From Thiotrichaceae bacterium (lineage in GTDB: Bacteria; Pseudomonadota; Gammaproteobacteria; Thiotrichales; Thiotrichaceae), in NCBI GenBank assembly GCA_026988295.1, contig JALSLM010000108.1, forward strand, positions 1 to 34,847: DNA of 34,847 nt. The letters are read 5' to 3'. The translations under genes were made by a program, and so were the position numbers. The notes beneath the pieces are model-generated. The model was not told the DNA's origin. It searched no databases and was given only the letters and a program-made list of their open reading frames with translations. Positions 26,688 to 34,847 of the stretch are shown piece after piece; positions within the stretch are counted from its first letter, which is position 1, and every line of letters begins with the position of its first letter.

Positions 26688-27783
26688 TTACAAGCCTGAC
26701 TTTAAACTTGCCGTAATAAATTGATCTAAAGACCCATCTAATACGGCTTGTGTATTACCGGTCTCGACACCTGTTCTTAAATCTTTTATGCGAGAAGCAT
26801 CCAGCACATAGGAGCGAATCTGACTGCCCCAGCCAATATCTGATTTACTATCTTCCAGCTCTTTATTTTCAGCATTACGCGCCTGTATCTCTAACTCATA
26901 GAGTTTTGCTTTTAACTGCTTCATGGCAGTCGCTTTATTTTGATGCTGAGAGCGACCATTTTGACACTGCACCACGGTATTAGTGGGTAAATGCGTCAAG
27001 CGCACGGCTGATTCAGTTTTATTAACATGCTGACCACCCGCACCTGATGCACGATAAACATCCACACGCACATCAGATGGATCAATTTCGATTTCAATAT
27101 CATCATCTATCTCAGGCGAGACAAATACCGCGCAGAACGAGGTATGGCGACGACCACCAGAGTCAAAAGGTGATTTTCGAACCAAGCGATGCACACCAAT
27201 TTCAGTACGCAACCAACCAAAAGCATATTCACCTACAAAACTAATTGTGGCTGATTTTATTCCTGCAACATCACCAGCAGAGGCTTCCATCAGCTCAACT
27301 TTAAAACCTTTTGCCTCACCCCAACGAAGATACATACGCAACACCATTTCAGCCCAATCTTGTGCTTCTGTTCCCCCAGAGCCTGATTGAATATCAAGAA
27401 AAGCATTGCAATGATCAGTTTCACCCGAAAACATCCGTGCAAATTCAAGCTTTTCAACACCTTTAGCAGCCTTATCAACATCAGCAATAACGGCATCAAC
27501 CGTTTCTTGATCATCCTCTGTTTCTGCCATTTCAAGCAAATCGTTAGCATCACCAAGTTGATTACTGACTTCATCAATAACCAAAACAATTTTTTCGAGC
27601 TTAGTACGCTCTTTACCTAAACGTGTTGCTTTTTCAGGATCACTCCAAACATCCGAATCCTCTAACTCACGAACCGTTTCTTCTAATAATTCTTTACTGT
27701 TTTCATAGTCAAAGATACCCCCTCAACGCTTCGGTGCGTTGCTGTAAATCTTTAATTTTTGTGTAAATGGGGTTTAATTCCAT
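26688..27783 (-). CDS. prfB: Peptide chain release factor 2 (programmed +1 frameshift)
   Basis: ATG at 27783; AGGGGG TAT CTT TGA C at 27723-27708; downstream frame has [19 protein letters not shown]. Confidence 0.96.
27708..27723 (-). promoter_or_regulatory. prfB programmed frameshift signal (AGGGGGTATCTTTGAC)
   Basis: Canonical internal SD plus CUU UGA C slippery stop. Confidence 0.96.
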
Positions 27784-27863
27784 AACTTATAACCACTTTA
27801 TATTTAAGGCTCAATGATACATTGAATGACAACAGAAAATAAACCCGTTTAGAGGCACCTAGA

Positions 27864-27895
27864 TAAAATATGTAAAAAAAGGGGGGGATGGGTAT
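27864..27895 (+). repeat. Family C repeat in fumarase leader
   Basis: ATAAAATATGTAAAAAAAGGGGGGGATGGGTATG. Confidence 0.88.
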
Positions 27896-27971
27896 GACAC
27901 TTTTAACTATACTTGCCGGTAATAAATCAAGATTAATCAGAATTAAACAAGTTACTGGAATAAAAGCATGA
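27888..27971 (+). CDS. Candidate upstream/leader ORF (27 codons) overlapping the fumarase start by ATGA
   Basis: ATG GGT ATG ACA … AAA GCA TGA = MGMTLLTILAGNKSRLIRIKQVTGIKA*. Confidence 0.35.
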   Translation: MGMTLLTILAGNKSRLIRIKQVTGIKA

Positions 27972-29488
27972 CTATGATCAAACAAAACGACTTAATTAAT
28001 AGCGTTGCTAATGCACTACAGTTTATCTCTTATTATCATGGTGAGGATTTTATTCGTGCGATGACTGCTGCGTGGGAGCGTGAAGAATCACCTGCGGCAA
28101 AGGATGCTATTACTCAAATTCTTGTTAATTCGCGTATGAGTGCAGAAGGTCATCGCCCTCTGTGCCAAGATACTGGCATAGTTGTTGTATTTCTAAAAAT
28201 TGGCATGAATGTGCAATGGCAGGATGCAAGCATGTCAGTTGAAGATATGATTAATGAAGGGGTTCGCCAAGCTTATTCTTATTCTGAGAATGTGTTGCGT
28301 GCATCGGTGATGTCTGACCCGCTGGGTGATAGAAAAAATACGCGTGATAATACGCCAGCGGTAATACACACACAAATAGTGCCAGGTGATACGGTCGAAG
28401 TACAGCTTGCTGCCAAGGGTGGTGGCTCAGAAAATAAGGCTAAAATGGTGATGCTCAACCCTAGTGATTCATTGCTTGATTGGGTGCTTAAAACTGTACC
28501 GACAATGGGTGCAGGTTGGTGTCCACCAGGGGTTTTGGGTATTGGTGTTGGTGGTACAGCTGAAAAAGCTGCATTACTTGCAAAGCAATCATTAATGCAA
28601 GAAATTGATATTCATAAGCTACGCGAAAGAGGTCCACAAAATCGTCTTGAGGAGTTGCGTCTTGAGATTATGGATAAGGTGAATGGTCTGGGTATTGGTG
28701 CACAAGGCTTAGGTGGCTTAACCACGGTTCTGGATGTAAAAATATTGGATTATCCTACTCATGCGGCTTCTTTGCCCGTCTGTATGATTCCTAATTGTGC
28801 GGCAACTCGTCATGCTCATTTTACGCTTGATGGTTCTGGTGAGGCTCATTTGACTCCGCCTGATTTGAGTGTCTGGCCAGATATTTCCTATGACGCAGGA
28901 GACCAAGCGAAGCATGTTGATTTAGATAATATTAGTGAAAAAGATATTGAAAGCTGGAAGCCTGGTGACGTACTACTACTTTCAGGAAAAATCCTCACAG
29001 GGCGCGATGCTGCACACAAACGCATGACAGCAATGCTGGACGCAGGGGAAAAACTGCCTGTCGATTTAAAAGGACGATTTATTTATTACGTTGGTCCTGT
29101 TGGTCCTGTTGGTGATGAAGTGGTGGGCCCAGCAGGACCTACAACTGCTACTCGGATGGATAAGTTTACAGAACAAATGCTCTCACAAACTGGTTTATTA
29201 GGGATGATTGGTAAGGCAGAGCGCGGTTCAGTTGCTATTGAAGCTATAAAAAAACATAAAAGTGTTTATTTAATGGCAGTTGGTGGAGCTGCTTATCTTG
29301 TTTCAAAAGCCATTGTGGGTGCAAAAGTACTGGCTTTTGAAGAGATGGGAATGGAAGCTATTTATGAATTTACCGTAAAAGATATGCCTGTGACAGTAGC
29401 GGTCGATTCTAGTGGTGAGTCAGTGCATCAAACTGGTCCTGAAAAGTGGCAAAAAATTGCATTTCTGGCAAATATAAGTGGAGATTAA
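27968..29488 (+). CDS. Fumarate hydratase, class I (Fe-S)
   Basis: EGHRPLCQDTGIVVVFLKIGMNV, GGGSENKAKMVMLNP, VGPAGPTTATRMDKFTEQML. Confidence 0.95.
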   Translation: MTMIKQNDLINSVANALQFISYYHGEDFIRAMTAAWEREESPAAKDAITQILVNSRMSAEGHRPLCQDTGIVVVFLKIGMNVQWQDASMSVEDMINEGVRQAYSYSENVLRASVMSDPLGDRKNTRDNTPAVIHTQIVPGDTVEVQLAAKGGGSENKAKMVMLNPSDSLLDWVLKTVPTMGAGWCPPGVLGIGVGGTAEKAALLAKQSLMQEIDIHKLRERGPQNRLEELRLEIMDKVNGLGIGAQGLGGLTTVLDVKILDYPTHAASLPVCMIPNCAATRHAHFTLDGSGEAHLTPPDLSVWPDISYDAGDQAKHVDLDNISEKDIESWKPGDVLLLSGKILTGRDAAHKRMTAMLDAGEKLPVDLKGRFIYYVGPVGPVGDEVVGPAGPTTATRMDKFTEQMLSQTGLLGMIGKAERGSVAIEAIKKHKSVYLMAVGGAAYLVSKAIVGAKVLAFEEMGMEAIYEFTVKDMPVTVAVDSSGESVHQTGPEKWQKIAFLANISGD

Positions 29489-29528
29489 TTATTCATAAAA
29501 AAAAGACTTAAATTGCTTTGAAATATAC

Positions 29529-29557
29529 TTGACACAATAGGTACTTTGCCTCACAAT
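29529..29557 (+). promoter_or_regulatory. Putative tRNA-Ala promoter (TTGACA-N17-CACAAT)
   Basis: Exact -35 and 17-bp spacing, upstream of the tRNA. Confidence 0.5.
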
Positions 29558-29575
29558 TCGCGTTCTTTTGGCACT

Positions 29576-29651
29576 GGGGCTATAGCTCAGCTGGGAGAGC
29601 GCTGCAATGGCATTGCAGAGGTCGGCGGTTCGATCCCGCCTAGCTCCACCA
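29576..29651 (+). tRNA. tRNA-Ala (GGC)
   Basis: Cloverleaf GGGGCTA…TAGCTCC, anticodon loop ATGGCAT, encoded CCA. Confidence 0.96.
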
Positions 29652-29691
29652 TACTATGCAATGCATATTATGGACAGCAGGTTTTTTTACA

Positions 29692-29937
29692 ATGAAAAAC
29701 ATAGCTCGATTTGGTCAAATATTGTTTATTATCGGATTGATCATGTCAGTTGTTGGCTTAATTGTTGGCTTCTGGTTGATGTTTCAAGACAATGATAAAT
29801 GGGCGATTAGATTTTTAATTGCTGTGCCAACTGGTTTCATGTTGATGTTTACTGGTTTGGCTACAACAGTTTTATTATCGCCAAATGATGATTCTGCTTT
29901 AAGTGAGCAGCGATCATTGAAAGATTCAGATGACTAA
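29692..29937 (+). CDS. Small two-TM membrane protein
   Basis: MKNIARFGQILFIIGLIMSVVGLIVGFWLMFQ…FLIAVPTGFMLMFTGLATTVLLS. Confidence 0.65.
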   Translation: MKNIARFGQILFIIGLIMSVVGLIVGFWLMFQDNDKWAIRFLIAVPTGFMLMFTGLATTVLLSPNDDSALSEQRSLKDSDD

Positions 29938-30040
29938 TGTAAGGTATACAAAATTAGTTTTTTGAATCTAAATAGTAGTTGTAATGCGTAAAATCAGCGT
30001 TTCATTCTTGCAAAAGAATAGACATTGTTTTTAGTACCGT

Positions 30041-30115
30041 GTCCCCATCGTCTAGCGGTTAGGACACCGCCCTTTCACGGCGGTAACCGGGGTTCAAGTC
30101 CCCGTGGGGACGCCA
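30041..30115 (+). tRNA. tRNA-Glu (TTC)
   Basis: GTCCCCA…TGGGGACGCCA, loop CTTTCAC. Confidence 0.96.
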
Positions 30116-30153
30116 TTTTACGCTTATAAGTTAACTATTAGAATGATCCTATG

Positions 30154-30229
30154 GTCCCCATCGTCTAGTGGCCTAGGACACCGCCCTTTCACGGCGGTAA
30201 CCGGGGTTCGAGTCCCCGTGGGGACGCCA
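30154..30229 (+). tRNA. tRNA-Glu (TTC), second copy
   Basis: Nearly identical, differing mainly in the D-loop. Confidence 0.96.
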
Positions 30230-30362
30230 TTCTTTTTCTCCTATTTCGGGAAAGCAAACTTAGAAGGTTTAGTAAAGTTTGTTATTTCTAATCTGAAATA
30301 ATCTAAGCCTGAAATACACTATCTTTGCCATAAGATTTTTAGTTTAGCTCACTTCAGTATTC

Positions 30363-30743
30363 TTATTCTTCATTTCCAAGAAAAATTCCAGCAACGACAT
30401 TCCTACCTTCTGACATAATTATATTAAAAGTACGGCAGGCGGCTTGCGTATCCATAATCTCAAAACCAATTTGCATTTTTGCTAGTTGCTTTAAGACATC
30501 ATTATTTGGAAATTGTTGTTTTTCTCCTGTCCCTAATAAAATAACTTCTGCTTTAAGCTCATAAAAAGGCTCAAGGTCTTCTGCTGTCAATAATTTAATA
30601 TTATTAGGCTTCCAGTCTGAAATAAGTGTTGTTGGTGATATAACTAATGGTTGTTGAAATAAACGCTCATTAATCATTATACCCTTGGCTTCATAGCCAG
30701 TAATCTTGTAGTTAGCCTCATTGTGATCTTCTGCAAATTTCAT
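30363..30743 (-). CDS. Mth938-like domain protein (DUF498/NDUFAF3-like)
   Basis: ITGYEAKGIMINERLFQQPLVISP; VILLGTGEKQQFPNNDVLKQL; GFEIMDTQAACRTFNIIMSEGRNVVAGIFLG. Confidence 0.88.
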   Translation of the reverse strand: MKFAEDHNEANYKITGYEAKGIMINERLFQQPLVISPTTLISDWKPNNIKLLTAEDLEPFYELKAEVILLGTGEKQQFPNNDVLKQLAKMQIGFEIMDTQAACRTFNIIMSEGRNVVAGIFLGNEE

Positions 30744-30795
30744 TTTTTGTATCGTTTATATCAGATTTTAGAACCCTCATCATAGTGAATGCCGA

Positions 30796-30824
30796 TTGAC
30801 AGTCAAGAGTTGTATAGGTAATGT
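30796..30824 (+). promoter_or_regulatory. Putative hom promoter (TTGACA-N17-TAATGT)
   Basis: -35 exact, 17-bp spacing. Confidence 0.4.
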
Positions 30825-30872
30825 TCTGCGTTTGATTTATTATTGTAAAAACATACGGGAAAGTAAGGGAAA

Positions 30873-32180
30873 ATGAAACCAGTTAAGGTCGGATTATTAG
30901 GATTAGGAACAGTTGGTGGCGGCACTGCGACTGTTCTTAAAAGAAATGCAGAAGAGATTGCTCGACGTGCAGGTCGTGGAATTGAAATTGATTTTATTGC
31001 CACGCTTGAGCCAGAACGTGCACCTGAATTAGGTGTTGAGAATATTCGCCTCACTAAAGATGCTTATGAAGTGGTTAATGATCCTGATATTGATATTATT
31101 GTTGAGCTAATTGGCGGTTATTCACCCGCTAAAGAGTTAGTTTTGCAAGCGCTTGAAAATGGTAAGCATGTAGTGACCGCCAATAAGGCTTTGATAGCTA
31201 TGCATGGTGGTGAAATTTTTGCCAAGGCACAAGAAAAAGGTTTGGTTGTTGCTTTTGAGGCTGGAGTTGCGGGTGGCATTCCGATTATTAAATCTTTGCG
31301 AGAAGGTTTGGCAGCAAATAGTGTTGAATGGTTGGCAGGTATCATCAATGGTACAGGCAATTATATTCTCTCAGAGATGCGCGAAAAAGGCAGAGACTTT
31401 GAAGATGTTTTGGCAGAGGCGCAAGAGCTTGGTTATGCAGAAGCTGATCCAACCTTTGATGTAGAAGGCATTGATGCAGCACATAAGCTTTGTATCTTGT
31501 CATCTATTGCTTTTGGTATTCCTTTGCAATTTGATAAAACATACACTGAAGGTATTTCAAAGGTGTCCCAAGAGGATGTTGCTTATGCCGAAGAGCTTGG
31601 TTATCGCATTAAACATTTAGGTATTGCACGTCGTACAGATAGCGGTATTGAGCAAAGAGTACACCCCACTTTGATTCCTAAAAGTCGTTTGATCGCTAAT
31701 GTTAATGGTGTCATGAATGCTGTTCTAGTTAATGGTGATGCGGTAGGTGCAACGCTTTATTATGGTGCTGGTGCAGGTGATGAGGCAACGGCTTCTGCGG
31801 TAATCGCTGATATAGTCGATGTGACTCGCACCCTGACTACTGATCCTGAAAATCGTGTGCCACACTTAGCGTTTCAGCCCGACGAGCTTTCTAATACGCC
31901 TGTTTTGGGTATGGATGATGTTGAAACTGCTTTCTATTTACGTCTATCTGCTAAAAATGAGGCTGGAGTATTAGCTGATGTAACGAGAATTTTGGGTGAT
32001 CAAAATATCAGTATTAAAGCATTTATACAAAAAGAGCCACGCCACAGCGAAGAAATGGTAGATATTATTTTACTTACTCATCGTGTAAATGAAGGCAATA
32101 TGAATAAAGCTTTAGCACAAATTGACACACTAGATGTGATTGATGATGTGACTCGTATTCGCGTTGAAGCATTAAGTTGA
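30873..32180 (+). CDS. hom: Homoserine dehydrogenase
   Basis: VGLLGLGTVGGGTATVL; GIINGTGNYILSEM; C-terminal ACT domain. Confidence 0.96.
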   Translation: MKPVKVGLLGLGTVGGGTATVLKRNAEEIARRAGRGIEIDFIATLEPERAPELGVENIRLTKDAYEVVNDPDIDIIVELIGGYSPAKELVLQALENGKHVVTANKALIAMHGGEIFAKAQEKGLVVAFEAGVAGGIPIIKSLREGLAANSVEWLAGIINGTGNYILSEMREKGRDFEDVLAEAQELGYAEADPTFDVEGIDAAHKLCILSSIAFGIPLQFDKTYTEGISKVSQEDVAYAEELGYRIKHLGIARRTDSGIEQRVHPTLIPKSRLIANVNGVMNAVLVNGDAVGATLYYGAGAGDEATASAVIADIVDVTRTLTTDPENRVPHLAFQPDELSNTPVLGMDDVETAFYLRLSAKNEAGVLADVTRILGDQNISIKAFIQKEPRHSEEMVDIILLTHRVNEGNMNKALAQIDTLDVIDDVTRIRVEALS

Positions 32181-32248
32181 AACAGCCGTGAGTTAAAAGA
32201 CAAGAGAATAACCCTGAGCTAAGAAATAAGAAAATAGGTGCAAGTAAA

Positions 32249-33721
32249 ATGAATTTTATAGAAACACGCGGTAATGATGGTACACGACCCGAAGCAATCA
32301 GTTTTTCACAAGCGATTCTTGCTCCAATGTCATCTTATGGTGGGATTTATTCACCAGAGTCATTACCTGATCTTGGTAGTGATTTTTTAGAACGCCATGT
32401 TGACGCTGATTATAAAACTTTGGCAAATAGTATTTTAACAGCCTTTGATGTAGATATTGATCAAGCAGTAATTGATGAAGCTCTGGCTTTATATGATCAC
32501 TTTGATGACCCTAAAAACCCAGCACCTGTTGTGAGAGTCAAAGATGATTTATTTATAAGTGAACTTTATCATGGACCTACTCGGGCTTTTAAAGATATGG
32601 CCTTGCAACCGTTTGGTGTAGTACTATCTTCATTGGCACAATCTCGTAATGAAGATTATTTAATTATGGCTGCCACTAGCGGTGACACAGGGCCTGCAGC
32701 ACTGGAAACTTTTAAAAATCGTAAAAATGTACGAGTGGTTTGTCTCTATCCTGATGGCGGTACATCAGATGTGCAGCGCTTGCAGATGGTTACAGAAAAT
32801 GCTGAAAACTTAAAAGTTATTGGTATTCATGGTGATTTTGATGATGCACAAAGTGCTCTCAAGATGTTATTAGGTTCTGATTCATTTAATAGCAAACTGA
32901 CAGAAAAAAACATCTCATTATCTGCGGCGAATTCAGTAAACTTTGGGCGTATTATTTTTCAATTAATGTACCATATTCATAGTTATCTTGAGCTTGTTAG
33001 GCAAGATGCAATCAAGCTTGGTGATAAGGTTTATCTAAATGTACCAAGTGGTAACTTTGGTAATGCACTAGGTGGCTATTACGCCATAAAAATGGGCTTA
33101 CCTGTTGAAAAAATTCTGATCGCATCCAATGAGAATAACGTCTTAACCAGCCTGATTAACGATGGTGTTTATGATATTAGTGATTCATCAGTTATTGCAA
33201 CCACATCACCTGCGATGGATATTCTAAAATCATCTAATGTTGAACGAATACTTTTTGATTTGTTTGGCAATGAGCGAACAAAAGAATTAATGCAACAACT
33301 GGATACTGATAAATGTTATAAGTTGGTCGAATCAGAACTTGCAGAATTGCAGAAAATCTTTAGTGCAGATTATTGTACTGATGATGAAGGCAAAAAATAT
33401 ATTCAAGAAGCTTTTAAAGATGGCTATTTAATGGATCCTCATACGGCAACTTGTTTTAAAACTTATGAAACTTGTCGTGATAAAGCTTTGAAAACAATAA
33501 TTTATTCAACGGCTGAGTGGACGAAATTCTCACCAACTATTGCAGAAGCACTCACCGGTGAAAAAGGCAGTGGTGATAGAGAAGCACTAAAAGCCATAGC
33601 TGAAAAAGCTGAGATAGTGATTCCTGACGTGATTAATGAATTATTCAGCAAGGAAATTATACAGAATACAATAATTGACAAGACTGAAATAGAAAAAGAA
33701 ATTATGGAGTTTTTAGCTTAA
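32249..33721 (+). CDS. thrC: Threonine synthase
   Basis: YHGPTRAFKDMALQPFG; AATSGDTGPAALE; NVPSGNFGNALGGYYA. Confidence 0.96.
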   Translation: MNFIETRGNDGTRPEAISFSQAILAPMSSYGGIYSPESLPDLGSDFLERHVDADYKTLANSILTAFDVDIDQAVIDEALALYDHFDDPKNPAPVVRVKDDLFISELYHGPTRAFKDMALQPFGVVLSSLAQSRNEDYLIMAATSGDTGPAALETFKNRKNVRVVCLYPDGGTSDVQRLQMVTENAENLKVIGIHGDFDDAQSALKMLLGSDSFNSKLTEKNISLSAANSVNFGRIIFQLMYHIHSYLELVRQDAIKLGDKVYLNVPSGNFGNALGGYYAIKMGLPVEKILIASNENNVLTSLINDGVYDISDSSVIATTSPAMDILKSSNVERILFDLFGNERTKELMQQLDTDKCYKLVESELAELQKIFSADYCTDDEGKKYIQEAFKDGYLMDPHTATCFKTYETCRDKALKTIIYSTAEWTKFSPTIAEALTGEKGSGDREALKAIAEKAEIVIPDVINELFSKEIIQNTIIDKTEIEKEIMEFLA

Positions 33722-33770
33722 ATTTTTAGCTTGGGTTATTTGGTAGCGGGTTAAATCTGCATTTTGTAGG

Positions 33771-33795
33771 TCGGATTAGCGATAGCGTAATCCGA
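33771..33795. repeat. Palindromic REP-like repeat 3' of thrC
   Basis: TCGGATTA-GCGATAGCG-TAATCCGA. Confidence 0.75.
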
Positions 33796-33819
33796 CAAAG
33801 AGCTATAGTTAGTTGGGTT

Positions 33820-33966
33820 AAGGAAAGCCTGATCAAGTCCAATTATTTTTAGCTTGCCAAATCTGCTGATATTTTCCATGAAGCTCGACGCAATAGAATG
33901 ACTATTACGTCTCACTTCATGAGAAATAGCGACAGATTTTTCTGCGCTAAATTCTAATCGAGCTAA
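33820..33966 (-). repeat. Family B copy in inverse orientation, right end truncated
   Basis: AAGGAAAGCCTGATCAAGTCCAATTATTTTTAGCTTGCCAAATCTGC…CGACAGATTTTTCTGCGCTAAATTCTAATCG. Confidence 0.85.
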
Positions 33967-33987
33967 TCATCAAACTAATGTTGTAAA

Positions 33988-34018
33988 TACCCATCCCCTC
34001 CTTTTTTATGACTTTTTT
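33988..34018 (-). repeat. Family C repeat (interrupted C tract)
   Basis: TACCCATCCCCTCCTTTTTTATGACTTTTTT. Confidence 0.75.
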
Positions 34019-34023
34019 ACAAA

Positions 34024-34847
34024 ATGATCCCTAAAATTGCAGCCATTCAAATGGCTTCCGGCCCACAAATTAAAACTAATCTGATGGAAGCGTTTCGTCT
34101 GATTCGTGAAGCAAGTACTCAGGGTGCTGATATGGTGGTTTTGCCTGAGTGCTTTGCATTAATGGCAATGGAAGATGCAGATAATATTAAGTTAGCTGAA
34201 GACTATGGTCATGGTGAAATTCAGGACGCAATTAGTCAGTGTGCAATTGACAACAATATTTGGATTGTGGCAGGCTCGCTACCAATAAAACCCGAAGTCA
34301 CTGAGTCTTATTCAAAACGAGCCAATAAAGTATTTACAGCGTCACTGATGTTCAATAACCAAGGTGAAATTGTAGCACGTTATAATAAAATTCATTTGTT
34401 TGATGTTGATTTAGAAGGTGAAGAATCTTACCGAGAAAGTGATACTTTTGAAGCGGGTGAAGATATTGTTGTTGTCGATACTCCATTTGGACGAATTGGA
34501 TTATCCATTTGTTATGATCTCCGTTTTCCACTGCTTTATCGTGAAATGGCCAAACAGGGGGCAGAAATTTTTCTTATCCCTGCCGCTTTCACTCATTCCA
34601 CAGGAGAGATTCATTGGGAATCCCTAATCAGAGCAAGAGCCATGGAAAACCAATGTTATGTTATTGCACCAGCACAGGGTGGTTATCATGTTAATGGACG
34701 ACATACCTACGGTCATAGTATGACCGTTGATTATTTAGGACACATTCATAGCTCTCACCAAACAGGAAATGCTGTTATTAGCATTAATATTAACTTAGAT
34801 GCTCAGAAAAAATTGCGTAATAGTTTTCCTGTTTTACAACACGATAA
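34024..34847 (+). CDS. Carbon-nitrogen hydrolase / nitrilase-family amidase (partial, runs off the window)
   Basis: MIPKIAAIQMASGPQIKTNL; VLPECFALM; RYNKIHLFD; GLSICYDLRFPLLYREMA. Missing from the ORF track because no stop is in the window. Confidence 0.92.
   Translation, partial: MIPKIAAIQMASGPQIKTNLMEAFRLIREASTQGADMVVLPECFALMAMEDADNIKLAEDYGHGEIQDAISQCAIDNNIWIVAGSLPIKPEVTESYSKRANKVFTASLMFNNQGEIVARYNKIHLFDVDLEGEESYRESDTFEAGEDIVVVDTPFGRIGLSICYDLRFPLLYREMAKQGAEIFLIPAAFTHSTGEIHWESLIRARAMENQCYVIAPAQGGYHVNGRHTYGHSMTVDYLGHIHSSHQTGNAVISININLDAQKKLRNSFPVLQHD

Noticed and set aside
26688-27783. prfB as a frameshifted pseudogene
   Set aside because: The break coincides with the canonical AGGGGGTATCTTTGAC recoding signal.
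29607-30301. ORFs 29607-29795 and 30104-30301
   Set aside because: They overlap tRNA-Ala and tRNA-Glu; translations such as GLGHRPFTAVTGVRVPVGTPF are tRNA-derived.
33771-33795. thrC factor-independent terminator
   Set aside because: The palindrome lacks a following U tract and resembles a dispersed REP-like sequence, so it is listed as a repeat only.
14225-34018. G-quadruplex interpretation of family C repeats
   Set aside because: Each copy has only one long G run plus one GGG, too few separate tracts for a clear intramolecular quadruplex.

Overview
AT-rich gammaproteobacterial chromosome segment; I cannot assign the taxon from sequence alone. It carries housekeeping genes: recC, yhhQ (preceded by a preQ1-I-type riboswitch), selO, galU, ung, a UPF0149 gene, a pteridine reductase, a MidA/NDUFAF7-like methyltransferase, ylqF/rbgA, hslO, prfB with its programmed +1 frameshift, a class I fumarase, one tRNA-Ala and two tRNA-Glu genes, hom, thrC and a nitrilase-family gene cut by the window edge. 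It also holds an ABC/LolA-like/beta-barrel envelope operon divergent from a two-component system, and two adjacent type II toxin-antitoxin modules. The most unusual aspect is the density of small non-autonomous repeats, in at least six families. Family A has CTAG-bounded TIRs, and its CTAG edge forms the TAG stop codon of three different genes. Family B is a ~160-bp full-length palindrome present as three tandem copies. Family C is a short G-run/A-run cassette, AAAAAAAGGGGGGGATGGGTA, present about 10 times: once in frame inside a methyltransferase gene as an A6G8 tract, once supplying a start region, and once opening a short upstream ORF that overlaps the fumarase start by ATGA. Family E copies flank the toxin-antitoxin islet. 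No CRISPR array, rRNA gene, prophage or full transposase gene was seen.
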